DNA of 17,748 bases from an uncultured Desulfobacterales bacterium (GCA_947259865.1 CAMYNZ010000023.1:6085-23832); one strand, 5' to 3'; counted from the stretch's first letter, positions 1 to 6,720 are shown. Numbers and translations are program-made. The notes: generated by a model from the sequence alone, not told the origin.

Positions 1-321
1 GTCGTCCAGCATAAATTCAATGTTATTGCGCGTAGTAAAGCGGACATATCCACTGCAATGCTTATCGGCAATCTCACAAATTTCCCGGATATGCGAGGTG
101 CTCATCAGGCGGCAGCCGCCGCACCTGACAGTGAATACCTTGTCGCCGGATTCCGCCACATGCACCAAAACACCGGGTTTCAGAACATCATGATACAGCC
201 ATTTGCCTTTGTTTTTGGCGATAACCGGTGGATAAAAGTCCGTGTATTTTCTCGGGCCGATGTCCGAAATTCTGTCTTCCATCGGTTTGTCAGTATTATA
301 GCCTGAAGAAATAAATGCCAT
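1..321 (-). CDS. dsrB: dissimilatory sulfite reductase beta subunit (DsrB), N-terminal part
   Basis: DsrB pairs with DsrA in the cytoplasmic siroheme enzyme that reduces sulfite in the last step of sulfate respiration. Only the first 107 codons are present; the gene runs off the left edge in frame. The protein begins MAFISSGYNTD and contains KWLYHDVLKPGVLVH, a VRCGGCRL segment and the SGYVRFTTRNNIEFML stretch typical of the first ferredoxin-like half-domain of sulfite reductases. The siroheme and iron-sulfur cysteines lie further downstream and cannot be seen. The ATG at 321 has GGGGGTAAG before it. It begins 11 bases after the dsrA stop, so the two are clearly one operon. Identification rests on sequence character plus its place directly behind dsrA. 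Confidence 0.95.
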   Translation of the reverse strand, partial: MAFISSGYNTDKPMEDRISDIGPRKYTDFYPPVIAKNKGKWLYHDVLKPGVLVHVAESGDKVFTVRCGGCRLMSTSHIREICEIADKHCSGYVRFTTRNNIEFMLDD

Positions 322-332
322 GATCTTACCCC

Positions 333-1646
333 CTATCTCCGATGATATTTTCTGAATTCGTTGATGTCGCGCTGGAATCCACCCTCGACTTCGTCTTCCT
401 TCCAGAAGATGTAGGGGTTGGATCTGGGCTCGGAAACCATTCGCGGATCGGGTTTGATGCCGGTGACTTCCAGCAGCTTCTGGAAACCCTGACGCTTCAT
501 GAGCTCGCCAAGCCGTTCGCGGTTTTTGCCTTCTTCCATCCACCAATCCCAGATGTTCTCGATGACCTCCTTGATTTCATCATAGGGCTCTTCCGCTTTG
601 ATGAAGGGTACCAGCATGGAGCTCATCTGGGCACCATCTAGAATCGGGGCTTTGGCGCCGACCAGGATGGAAAGGCCCCTGTCCTCACCGATTCTCAGCG
701 CTCTGGGCATAACGTTGATACAGTGCATGCAGCGGTTGCACTCCTTGTCTTCTATCATCAACTTATTGTTTTCCATCCACATACAGTTGGTGGGGCAAAG
801 ATCATTTACCTCTTTCTGGATATCAAATGGACCCCAGTCCCGGCCGGAATGGTCACCGGCATTGGGCGGAAGCTCTCCGCCGATATAAGCCTGGACCGCT
901 TCCTGATCGATGCGGATATTGTCGCGCCAGGTACCGATAAAAGCCATGTCGGCCCGGGCAATCGAGGCCACACAACAGTTGGGGCATCCATCAAATTTGA
1001 ATTTGAATTTATACGGAAATGCCGGCCGGTGGAGTTCGTCCTGATACTCCGTGGTGAGATGATAACACAGAGCGTGGGTGTCGTAACAGGCATATTCACA
1101 ACGTGCCTGGCCGATGCAGTCCGAGGGTGTTCTCAGGTTAGACCCGGAGCCGCCCAAGTCCTGATTGAGTTTGTGAGTCATCTCATAAAAAATTTCTTCC
1201 AGCTGGGGAGTCGTGGTACCGAGAAAAATAATGTCTCCGGTGGATCCGTGCATGTTGGTAATGCCGCTGCCACGAAAATCCCACAGATCAGCGAGTTGAC
1301 GCAAATATTCGGTGGTATAGAACTTGCCGCTGGGTTGGTTGACCCGCATGGTGTGGAAATGGGCTACACCCGGAAATTGCTCGGGCGCGTCGCAGTATCT
1401 TCCGATGACACCGCCGCCATAGCCGAAGACACCGACAATACCGCCGTGTTTCCAGTGTCCCCGCTTGTGCGCGTAGGAAAGTTCCAACACACCCAGAAGG
1501 TCTTCAACCACATCCGGGGGAATCTGGAATTCTACTTTTTCTTTGTTTTTTGCCCTGACTTCAGCCTGCTGTTTGAGATCAGACACAAAGCTCGGCCAGG
1601 GCCCGCTTTCAAGCTGGTCCAACAACGGGGTTTTATGTTTTGCCAT
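333..1646 (-). CDS. dsrA: dissimilatory sulfite reductase alpha subunit (DsrA), reductive type
   Basis: Catalytic subunit partner of DsrB; the enzyme carries siroheme coupled to [4Fe-4S] clusters and acts in the cytoplasm. The product has 437 residues, the usual length. Cys177 and Cys183 (in CIGQARCEY) and Cys221 and Cys225 (in GCPNCCVAS) form the siroheme-coupled cluster set. A ferredoxin insert follows with Cys284, Cys303, Cys306 and Cys309 (CNRCMHC). These positions match those I recall for Desulfovibrio vulgaris DsrA. Residue 224, next to Cys225, is an additional Cys where Asp or Gly is common. The start is ATG at 1646 with GGAGG eight bases... upstream (1653-1657). The gene leads the dsrAB operon and lies behind a promoter at 1810-1838. 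A long open frame on the opposite strand (723-1667) is its antisense shadow. The type resembles sulfate reducers rather than sulfur oxidisers, judged from overall sequence feel and not from a tree. Confidence 0.98.
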   Translation of the reverse strand: MAKHKTPLLDQLESGPWPSFVSDLKQQAEVRAKNKEKVEFQIPPDVVEDLLGVLELSYAHKRGHWKHGGIVGVFGYGGGVIGRYCDAPEQFPGVAHFHTMRVNQPSGKFYTTEYLRQLADLWDFRGSGITNMHGSTGDIIFLGTTTPQLEEIFYEMTHKLNQDLGGSGSNLRTPSDCIGQARCEYACYDTHALCYHLTTEYQDELHRPAFPYKFKFKFDGCPNCCVASIARADMAFIGTWRDNIRIDQEAVQAYIGGELPPNAGDHSGRDWGPFDIQKEVNDLCPTNCMWMENNKLMIEDKECNRCMHCINVMPRALRIGEDRGLSILVGAKAPILDGAQMSSMLVPFIKAEEPYDEIKEVIENIWDWWMEEGKNRERLGELMKRQGFQKLLEVTGIKPDPRMVSEPRSNPYIFWKEDEVEGGFQRDINEFRKYHRR

Positions 1647-1659
1647 TATTTACCTCCAT

Positions 1660-1755
1660 TTAGTTAAAAATTGTCCGTTCTGCCTGATGTTCAATGGTAT
1701 CAACACTCTTCTGGAGATCTTTCGGGTCACCTCCTCTCAATATGGGTTTTGTCAT
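1660..1755 (-). CDS. possible 31-codon leader ORF upstream of dsrA
   Basis: A small frame starts at ATG 1755 and stops at TAA 1662-1660, one base before the ATGGAGG that contains the dsrA ribosome binding site. The product would begin MTKPILRGGDPKDLQ and end RTIFN; it is charged, with no membrane segment. It lies wholly inside the predicted dsrA transcript. Against it: there is no Shine-Dalgarno sequence before the ATG (the upstream bases are AT-rich). For it: sensible codon use and the tight junction with the dsrA start. Inside the frame is a very strong Shine-Dalgarno-like AGGAGGTGA (about 1727-1735) with no start codon at the right distance, which could instead belong to leader RNA. I do not recognise the peptide. 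Confidence 0.3.
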   Translation of the reverse strand: MTKPILRGGDPKDLQKSVDTIEHQAERTIFN

Positions 1756-1809
1756 TATAGATAATATAAAATGCGTAGCCGATATTTGCAGATCAATAAT
1801 CAAAGGGGT

Positions 1810-1838
1810 GATATAAAATTAATCTCAGGCCTTGTCAA
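1810..1838 (-). promoter_or_regulatory. sigma70-type promoter for dsrAB
   Basis: On the minus strand TTGACA (1838-1833) is followed after exactly 17 bases by TATATC (1815-1810). The -35 box is a perfect consensus and the -10 box matches four of six positions. A start of transcription near 1803 would give a leader of about 155 bases before the dsrA ATG. A TATAAT at 1759-1754 overlaps the small ORF start but has no -35 box at a suitable distance. Not tested beyond reading the sequence. Confidence 0.6.
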
Positions 1839-1968
1839 TAAAAAAGAATCGTTTCACTGCCTTAAGCATGGGATAAAAAACCGGTGGTTATTACACTCTA
1901 TCTTGTGAATATGATATTTGAGCATGCTTTATATTGTGCCGGGGGTAAAAACGCAGGTGCTGAAACAT

Positions 1969-3168
1969 TTAGGTCCGCATTTTGAAATTATACGGTCCGC
2001 TAAAATCATTAATGACCTGACGCAGAACAGCCAGGTGTTTGTGTAAATGCCGCCGGATTAAGGGAACTTCGGGGGCCTGGGGGCAATAGGCGTCTAAAAG
2101 GGTGCGGGATACATCCATCAATTCGGATGGGGTATGGTTTGCAAATTGAAGCATAAAGCATACGTCGATCGGTCCCGGCAGCATATCGGTCCCGGGTTTT
2201 TGAGCCAGGCCCTCCAGAAATCCTAAAACGGATCCCGGCACAGTGATATCATCGGACCATGCCAGTTCACCGGCACCATCCAGGCGATCCAGCCGCATCC
2301 GGATGGTAAGATTTAAAAAGAACACCAGCAGCGCGAACATAATGGTTTCCGTATTTCTGTCCCTGTTTTTGAGCACAGCGTCGTAATTGCGCACGGTGAT
2401 GAGTTTTACATCGAGCGTGTTATGGTCCAGCTTAACGATGAAATCTCCGGATGCATGCTGCCAGGAAAAGATGTGCGCCGTGGTTTCAACATTGTAGCAG
2501 CTGGTTAATATCCGGGAGACTTGCCGGTATAATTCCAGACACTGTTGCTCGGAGAGGTAAAAACCCCCGCGGTCAGGATTCCAAACCCGGATCTTAAGCG
2601 TGTTGTCGGTAGGGTCCCGGGACAGGTGAAATTCGTGATACCCGTCAAACCACTCACCCAAAAACATGTCCAGTGTCAAATCTTTTTTTAATGCAATGTC
2701 ATCCCTGGCGTAAACGTTTGGCAAATAATGACCCTGAATGACTTCATTTAACTTTCCAATAATACCATATTCTTTTTCGATATGGTCTCTGCCCGTCCTG
2801 GAAACGGCTACGTTTAATACGAATTTTGTCCGAAAATCAGCCCCGACGACATCGATGCGGGCCGGATGATAAAAAGCACCGTGCTTTTCGAGACACACCC
2901 GGATATCCCGGATCTCTTCCGGATTTATGCTGCGCCCTATCCGGTGGGAGACTGCAGCGGATATTAGGTTGTAATGGTTTTTTTTCAGAAATTTCCCAAC
3001 AGCCTGAAAATAGTCACCATAATTTACGGACAGACCCGATTTGGGGTGCGCAAATCGGCTGGAAGCGTTGCGATGCAGCGGCAGTGGTGATTTCCAGAGG
3101 GGGTGGTCACTTGAGAAGTGATTTCTTGATTCGTACAAAAAATAGGAGATTTGGGGTCTGGCGGGCAT
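1969..3168 (-). CDS. conserved-looking protein of unknown function, possible kinase-like fold
   Basis: A soluble protein of 399 residues that I do not recognise as a named family. No signal peptide or convincing membrane segment is seen. The order of some motifs vaguely recalls the aminoglycoside-phosphotransferase/kinase fold: a strand-helix KFVLNVAVSRTGRDHIEKEY, a hinge-like LGEWFDGYHEFHLS near residue 170, then WQHASGDFIVK and VKLITVRNYD. This is a weak inference, because the canonical HxD and DxD catalytic signatures are not clear. Two starts are possible: ATG at 3168 or GTG at 3174; neither has a strong Shine-Dalgarno site. It is co-directional with dsrA and ends 322 bases before it, with the dsr promoter in between, so it is probably a separate unit. 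A link to sulfite reduction is only positional. Confidence 0.75.
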   Translation of the reverse strand: MPARPQISYFLYESRNHFSSDHPLWKSPLPLHRNASSRFAHPKSGLSVNYGDYFQAVGKFLKKNHYNLISAAVSHRIGRSINPEEIRDIRVCLEKHGAFYHPARIDVVGADFRTKFVLNVAVSRTGRDHIEKEYGIIGKLNEVIQGHYLPNVYARDDIALKKDLTLDMFLGEWFDGYHEFHLSRDPTDNTLKIRVWNPDRGGFYLSEQQCLELYRQVSRILTSCYNVETTAHIFSWQHASGDFIVKLDHNTLDVKLITVRNYDAVLKNRDRNTETIMFALLVFFLNLTIRMRLDRLDGAGELAWSDDITVPGSVLGFLEGLAQKPGTDMLPGPIDVCFMLQFANHTPSELMDVSRTLLDAYCPQAPEVPLIRRHLHKHLAVLRQVINDFSGPYNFKMRT

Positions 3169-3227
3169 AAGCACACCGGTAGATGCATGTTGCCGGTGAA
3201 GGTTAATGTTATTACCTTGTTTTCTCC

Positions 3228-3255
3228 AGCATCAAGCATCCAGTATCGAGTATCT
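3228..3255. repeat. four-copy 7-bp tandem repeat, AG(C/T)ATCN type
   Basis: Four head-to-tail heptamers, AGCATCA, AGCATCC, AGTATCG and AGTATCT, lie without gaps in the space between the unknown gene (starts 3168) and the TPR gene (ends 3341). The period of seven makes this non-coding in character. The function is unknown; it may be a slippage-generated or protein-spaced array. Confidence 0.7.
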
Positions 3256-3283
3256 AATCACTATGACAAAAACATTAATTCAA

Positions 3284-3311
3284 CTTGAAACGTTGAACTT
3301 TGAACCCTGAA
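3284..3311. repeat. second four-copy 7-bp tandem repeat, (C)NNTGAA type
   Basis: Four ungapped heptamers, CTTGAAA, CGTTGAA, CTTTGAA and CCCTGAA, lie 28 bases after the first heptamer tract. The unit is unrelated in sequence but the same in period and copy number. It lies 30 bases beyond the 3' end of the TPR gene. Confidence 0.6.
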
Positions 3312-3340
3312 CCTTTTCGGTTTTGGTTGTCCGGGTTTGG

Positions 3341-3976
3341 CTATTCGGCCTCCGGTTTTGTGTGTTGTTTTATTTCTGACAATATATCCGCAGCAACCTC
3401 ATAACCCAGTTTGACGGCTTTTTCACAGTGTTCAGCGGCCCGGTGGTAATCCCCTTTTTCAAGATAGGCGATGGCAAGATTGTTGTGGGCCGGCGCAAAG
3501 TTCGATTGAAGTTTTATGGCTTTCAAGCTATTTTCAATGCTTTCGTCGAGCTGTCCTTTCATGAGATAGGCATTGGCTAAATTGGCGAATGCCTGCACGT
3601 ATCTGAAGTTAAAAGCTGTGGCTCTTTCAAGGTTCTTGATAGCCTCATCGACATTGCCTCGCTGCAGCTCAACAAAACCGATGTTGCCATAACCCTCCGA
3701 AAATCCCGGTCTGGTCTTGACGGCCATTTTGTTATGTTCCAAGCAGCCGTCAAGATCTCCGCGCTGCAAACAAATCCCTCCAAGCAATACATATGCCTCG
3801 GCCAGACTGGGACTGCATTCCAGGGCCTCAAACAACTCCTTTGCGGCCTCATCATATTTTTTCTGACCCATCAGACCAACGGCCAGGTTATAGTGCGAGG
3901 TGCCGCATTCCGGGTTTTGGGCAATTCCGGCGCGCTGCCGGGCGATATAGTCTTCAACGTTTTTTATTTTAGCCAT
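3341..3976 (-). CDS. tetratricopeptide-repeat protein
   Basis: A protein of 211 residues made almost entirely of five consecutive 34-residue TPR units spanning about residues 26-194. Typical positions are conserved in each: a W/Y/N-L-A helix A start (HYNLAVGL, AYVLLGGI, GYGNIGFV, AFANLANAY, AHNNLAIAY), then G at position 8 or nearby, and an A-ending helix B (DEAAKELFEAL, DEAIKNLERA). TPR stacks form a curved scaffold for protein-protein contacts. There is no signal peptide or membrane segment, so it is probably cytoplasmic. The ATG at 3976 is preceded by GAGGG at a normal distance. It points toward the dsr genes but is separated from the next gene by 170 bases with tandem repeats. The partner is unknown. 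Confidence 0.9.
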   Translation of the reverse strand: MAKIKNVEDYIARQRAGIAQNPECGTSHYNLAVGLMGQKKYDEAAKELFEALECSPSLAEAYVLLGGICLQRGDLDGCLEHNKMAVKTRPGFSEGYGNIGFVELQRGNVDEAIKNLERATAFNFRYVQAFANLANAYLMKGQLDESIENSLKAIKLQSNFAPAHNNLAIAYLEKGDYHRAAEHCEKAVKLGYEVAADILSEIKQHTKPEAE

Positions 3977-4154
3977 CCGTTCACCCTCGAATAGAATTTT
4001 ATTATCAACACCAAAAAAGCCACTTATTAAAGCAATGGGTTCTCAAATACAAGACAATAATCATTTTTGGCACCGTATCAACAGACGGTTGTCCAAATCC
4101 CTTTTCGCTCCGTCAAAAACGTTTGCGATCAATCTGAGGCACTATGCTTTTTTC

Positions 4155-4183
4155 TTGACATACAAATTGCTTTTTTCTACCGT
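4155..4183 (+). promoter_or_regulatory. candidate promoter for the dapA-type gene
   Basis: A perfect TTGACA (4155-4160) is followed after 17 bases by TACCGT (4178-4183), which keeps the T1, A2 and T6 positions of the -10 box. It lies about 50 bases before the start codon, in an AT-rich stretch with no competing gene. Confidence 0.45.
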
Positions 4184-4187
4184 TTTT

Positions 4188-4202
4188 ATATACTGCGTAT
4201 AT
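4188..4202 (+). promoter_or_regulatory. perfect inverted repeat just downstream of the promoter
   Basis: ATATAC-TGC-GTATAT is a perfect 6-bp inverted repeat with a 3-base centre. It covers the predicted transcription start (near 4190) and lies about 14 bases before the ribosome binding site. The shape fits an operator for a dimeric regulator, but chance in AT-rich DNA cannot be excluded. Confidence 0.3.
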
Positions 4203-4230
4203 CATAACACCATTGAAAAGGGGGGAAACC

Positions 4231-5265
4231 ATGTTTACCGGATGTTTCACAGCAATTGCGACACCCTTTAATGAAGACGGGGTTGACTATCATGGACTCG
4301 ATCATCTCGTAGATTTTCAAATCGAAAACGGAATTTCCGGAATCCTGGCGGTTGGGACTACCGGTGAAAGCCCGGTTCTGAATTGGGATGAGCACAATAC
4401 CGTTATCGAACGGATCGCCAATAAAACCAGGGATAAATGCATCTGTATTGCCGGAACCGGAAGCAATAATACCCATGAATCTCTTGCGGCAACCAAGCAT
4501 GCTGCAGCGGTGGGCGCTGATGCGGTGCTGCTGGTGGATCCTTACTACAATGGCCCCAGTTCAATCGAAATCCGTAAAGAGTACGTCGGACCCATAGCCG
4601 CAGCATATCCAAATTTGGGGGTAATCCCCTACGTTATACCCGGGCGAACAGGCGCCCAATTATTACCCGAAGACCTGGCGCTGCTTTATAAATCCTTTCC
4701 CAATGTAAGCGCGGTAAAAGAGGCCACCGGCAGCATTGAAAATATGAGAAGAACCCGGGAATGCTGTGGACCCGATTTTACGATCTTATCCGGCGATGAT
4801 CCCATGACCTACCAGATGATGACGGATCCGCAGGTCGGTGCCGCCGGTGTCATCTCGGTGGCATCAAATATAGCCCCGGGGGCCACGAGTCAGATGGTTC
4901 GACTACTTGAAGAGGGAGACACCGAGAAAGCCCAGAAATTATTGGAAGCGCTTGACCCTCTTTTTAATCTTGTTACCGTGAAAACGATGGAAAAAACACC
5001 CTACGGCGAGGTCGTTTGCCGGGCCCGAAATCCATTGGCCCTGAAAACCCTCATGGCAATTGTGGGTATGCCATCCGGCGGCTGCCGGCAGCCACTGGGA
5101 AAAATGACCCTGAACGGTGTGGAAACGGTTCTAAAAGCGGCAAGAACGGTACAAACAAAAAACCCCGAAATTTTTCAGCCGATTTCAGACTTTTTCAGCG
5201 TCGACGTTGCCGCTCGTTTGGAAGATCCGACGATCTGGAAAACACTTTACTACGAGGAATATTAA
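4231..5265 (+). CDS. dapA: 4-hydroxy-tetrahydrodipicolinate synthase family lyase (DapA type)
   Basis: A class I aldolase-type TIM-barrel enzyme. DapA condenses pyruvate with aspartate semialdehyde in lysine and diaminopimelate synthesis; relatives use other aldehydes. The product has 344 residues. Visible active-site residues are Thr43-Thr44 in GTTGES, Tyr134 and Arg139 in PYVIPGRTG, and the Schiff-base Lys163 in AVKEATG. The usual YNVP motif reads YVIP here, so the Asn is replaced by Val. The protein is about 50 residues longer than the common 290-residue DapA; the extra part is mostly the C-terminal tail after about 300, rich in Phe and ending LYYEEY. The ATG at 4231 is chosen because GGGGGG sits just before it; an upstream TTG in the same frame lacks support. 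It stands alone. It could be a different member of the DHDPS/N-acetylneuraminate lyase family. Confidence 0.85.
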   Translation: MFTGCFTAIATPFNEDGVDYHGLDHLVDFQIENGISGILAVGTTGESPVLNWDEHNTVIERIANKTRDKCICIAGTGSNNTHESLAATKHAAAVGADAVLLVDPYYNGPSSIEIRKEYVGPIAAAYPNLGVIPYVIPGRTGAQLLPEDLALLYKSFPNVSAVKEATGSIENMRRTRECCGPDFTILSGDDPMTYQMMTDPQVGAAGVISVASNIAPGATSQMVRLLEEGDTEKAQKLLEALDPLFNLVTVKTMEKTPYGEVVCRARNPLALKTLMAIVGMPSGGCRQPLGKMTLNGVETVLKAARTVQTKNPEIFQPISDFFSVDVAARLEDPTIWKTLYYEEY

Positions 5266-5266
5266 T

Positions 5267-5283
5267 TCTGATTTAGAATCAGA
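5267..5283 (+). terminator. small hairpin after the dapA-type gene
   Basis: TCTGATT-TAG-AATCAGA forms a perfect 7-bp stem with a 3-base loop two bases after the stop codon. The stem is AT-rich and no run of T follows, so it is a weak terminator candidate at best; it may serve to stabilise the 3' end. Confidence 0.3.
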
Positions 5284-5327
5284 TACCATCCGGCTATGAC
5301 CGGTTTTGCACAGGTTGCTGAAAAACA

Positions 5328-5387
5328 AACGGCCGTAGGATCGATGATCGGGCGCTTAAGCCCGTCATCGCGTGTCCAATGGCCGTT
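5328..5387. repeat. two-tier imperfect palindrome (hairpin) in non-coding DNA
   Basis: Outer arms AACGGCC (5328-5334) and GGCCGTT (5381-5387) are perfect complements. Inside them CGATGA-T-CGGGC (5342-5353) pairs with GCCCGTCATCG (5360-5370) around a GCTTAA loop, leaving a single bulged T. The whole could fold as one RNA or cruciform structure. It starts the 633-base stretch (5266-5898) that has no credible gene. It may be a decayed insertion or a structured RNA. Confidence 0.55.
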
Positions 5388-5421
5388 ATTATTTGAGGGT
5401 TCGGGGAATTTTCTGAAAAAT

Positions 5422-5631
5422 TAGCTACATGAATCATCAGCGACTGCATCGTGCGAACTCATGCATAAGGCAGCCTAACGAAAGAACAGCGTTTGAACAT
5501 TAAACATTAGGCAAGAGGCTAAATCAACAGCGTACACCCAAACAACATATAGGTTACAAACTGTTCATTCGCAAGGCTCCCTAATGCATTCAGACAGCGC
5601 ACGATTTCGCTGCTGATAATTCATTCCGCTA
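5422..5631. repeat. foldback element: two inverted copies of a roughly 78-bp sequence
   Basis: The left arm (5422-5498) and the reverse complement of the right arm (5553-5631) align over nearly their full length with small gaps. Shared blocks, in order, are TAGC, ATGAAT-ATCAGC, ATCGTGCG, ATGCAT-AGG-AGCCT, GAACAG and GTTTG. The centre (about 5499-5552) is unique and holds a weaker palindrome. The left arm is preceded at 5396 by a G-rich motif (GAGGGTTCGGGG) seen in related form in the neighbouring elements. No reading frame is credible. This looks like a non-autonomous or decayed foldback repeat. Confidence 0.65.
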
Positions 5632-5651
5632 GCATTGCTGCACATCGACGA

Positions 5652-5871
5652 GTTCAGGGGTCGGGGTATTTTTTTTGAGACAAGATGAACCCCCGAAGCT
5701 CTTAAAGCATACAGGGCTGCTGCCGCCAAAAAGGCAAACTGCGGTGCCAGTTTCTGCGATGGCGGATATTGTAAGGGGCAGGCGATAAAATAGAAGGCGG
5801 TTGCCGCTGCTGGGCCCGGCAAACAACAACCCGGGATTTTGTCCTCTAAAAAATTGCCCCGGCCCCTGAAC
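5652..5871. mobile_element. 220-bp MITE-like element with G-rich terminal inverted repeats
   Basis: GTTCAGGGGTCGGGG (5652-5666) and the complement of 5857-5871 (GTTCAGGGGCCGGGG) match at 14 of 15 bases. Each is followed inward by a T tract (TATTTTTTTT on the left, CAATTTTTT on the right). The inside has no credible gene; a 129-codon minus-strand frame here looks spurious. No target-site duplication was seen at the edges. It lies 28 bases beyond the 3' end of the YkgJ-type gene and could act as a bidirectional terminator as well, since each arm puts a T run after a GC-rich block. Confidence 0.55.
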
Positions 5872-5898
5872 TGGTTCATAATTGGGTGCCCGTGGGGT

Positions 5899-6702
5899 TC
5901 ACACCGATTTCCGGTCGCCTTGCCCGGCGGCAGACTCCTGGACTTTGAAATCACCCTGCTTGAATAAAAGCCATTTCAGCCACTTCATGCCGAATTGCAA
6001 CAAAGCGATTTCATCTGATTTGATTTTTTCTGCCGTCGTGGGATCGATATCGTAACGACTCAGAAAAGAACTTTCAAAAACAAATTCCTTGAACTTGTCA
6101 ATATTGTAGCTGGCCAGGAAAAACATCTTCTTGGCCTGCTCGGTAAGTTTAATATTCGGTGGAAACGACCGTTTGCGCACCAATAATTCCGTCCATTCGG
6201 CATTGATGTCGTCATGGACATCAACTCCCTGATCCTTTCTCCATTCTCGAACTGTCCAGTCTTTGTCCTCTGCAAAACCAAGGCAGTGGGGTTCGTTGAC
6301 AAAAAAATAGAACCCCTGGTCGTCTGTATCTTCCTTATGACTGAGGGACGCCACTCCCAGGGGGTAATAACGACAGGTCGTCGGGCGATCCGAATAGACA
6401 ATACACCCCTCATCCCTGACAAACGGGCATAATTTTTGGTCGTCATCCATTAACTTCAGGGTAACCACCGGCAAATCGGTCTTTTCCAAAACCTGGGGTT
6501 CTGTGTATATGGCCAAAAACTCATCTGATGAAAGCTGCAGACGATTTTTAAGCCGAATGATATCATAGGGTGTCAGCACAATGTTTATGCCTCTGCAGCA
6601 TTTAGTAAAACATTTGACGTCCTTATGACACAAAAACTTGAACGCACTGTCCGTGTTTAGTCTTATCGGTTCAATATTGGCTAATCTTTCCGGGCCATCC
6701 AT
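5899..6702 (-). CDS. YkgJ-type cysteine-cluster protein (putative Fe-S/zinc binding)
   Basis: A protein of 267 residues of the CxxCxxCC family (PF03692, YkgJ), whose members are thought to bind iron-sulfur or zinc; the biochemical role is unsettled. The metal-ligand set is visible: Cys25, Cys31 and Cys35-Cys36 in CHKDVKCFTKCC, then Cys92, Cys100 and Cys110 in the CPFVRDEGC...RPTTCRYYPLG block typical of the family. A helical C-terminal half (about 150-267) with basic and aromatic residues follows and has no family assignment I can give. No signal peptide. The ATG at 6702 has AAGGA before it. A 122-bp mobile repeat ends 18 bases upstream of the start codon, so native upstream promoter DNA has been displaced. 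The nearest genes are divergent or convergent, so it is probably monocistronic. Confidence 0.85.
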   Translation of the reverse strand: MDGPERLANIEPIRLNTDSAFKFLCHKDVKCFTKCCRGINIVLTPYDIIRLKNRLQLSSDEFLAIYTEPQVLEKTDLPVVTLKLMDDDQKLCPFVRDEGCIVYSDRPTTCRYYPLGVASLSHKEDTDDQGFYFFVNEPHCLGFAEDKDWTVREWRKDQGVDVHDDINAEWTELLVRKRSFPPNIKLTEQAKKMFFLASYNIDKFKEFVFESSFLSRYDIDPTTAEKIKSDEIALLQFGMKWLKWLLFKQGDFKVQESAAGQGDRKSV

Positions 6703-6720
6703 ATTTATTCCTTTCTCATA

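Noticed and set aside
723..1667. A 314-codon plus-strand frame.
   Set aside because: It is exactly antisense to dsrA, whose protein is unmistakable, and the translated product has no protein-like motifs.
1754..1759. TATAAT as the -10 box of a dsrA promoter.
   Set aside because: No -35 box lies 15-19 bases upstream, whereas the TTGACA/TATATC pair at 1810-1838 has ideal spacing.
3228..3311. Heptamer tracts considered as a CRISPR or origin iteron array.
   Set aside because: Units are only 7 bp with no spacers, too short and too few for CRISPR; no dnaA or rep gene or DnaA boxes are nearby to support an origin.
4035..4271. A 78-codon plus-strand frame between the TPR and dapA-type genes.
   Set aside because: It covers the dapA promoter region and overlaps its start, lacks a ribosome binding site and has no protein-like character.
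5473..5512. Integron attC-like pair: GCCTAAC with a later ATTAGGC.
   Set aside because: The second box lacks the required GTT, the span of about 40 bases is shorter than known attC sites, and no inner L-boxes or cassette genes are present. It is better explained as part of the foldback repeat.
5565..5954. A 129-codon minus-strand frame.
   Set aside because: It runs across two repeat elements and into the end of the YkgJ-type gene, with low-complexity composition and no ribosome binding site.
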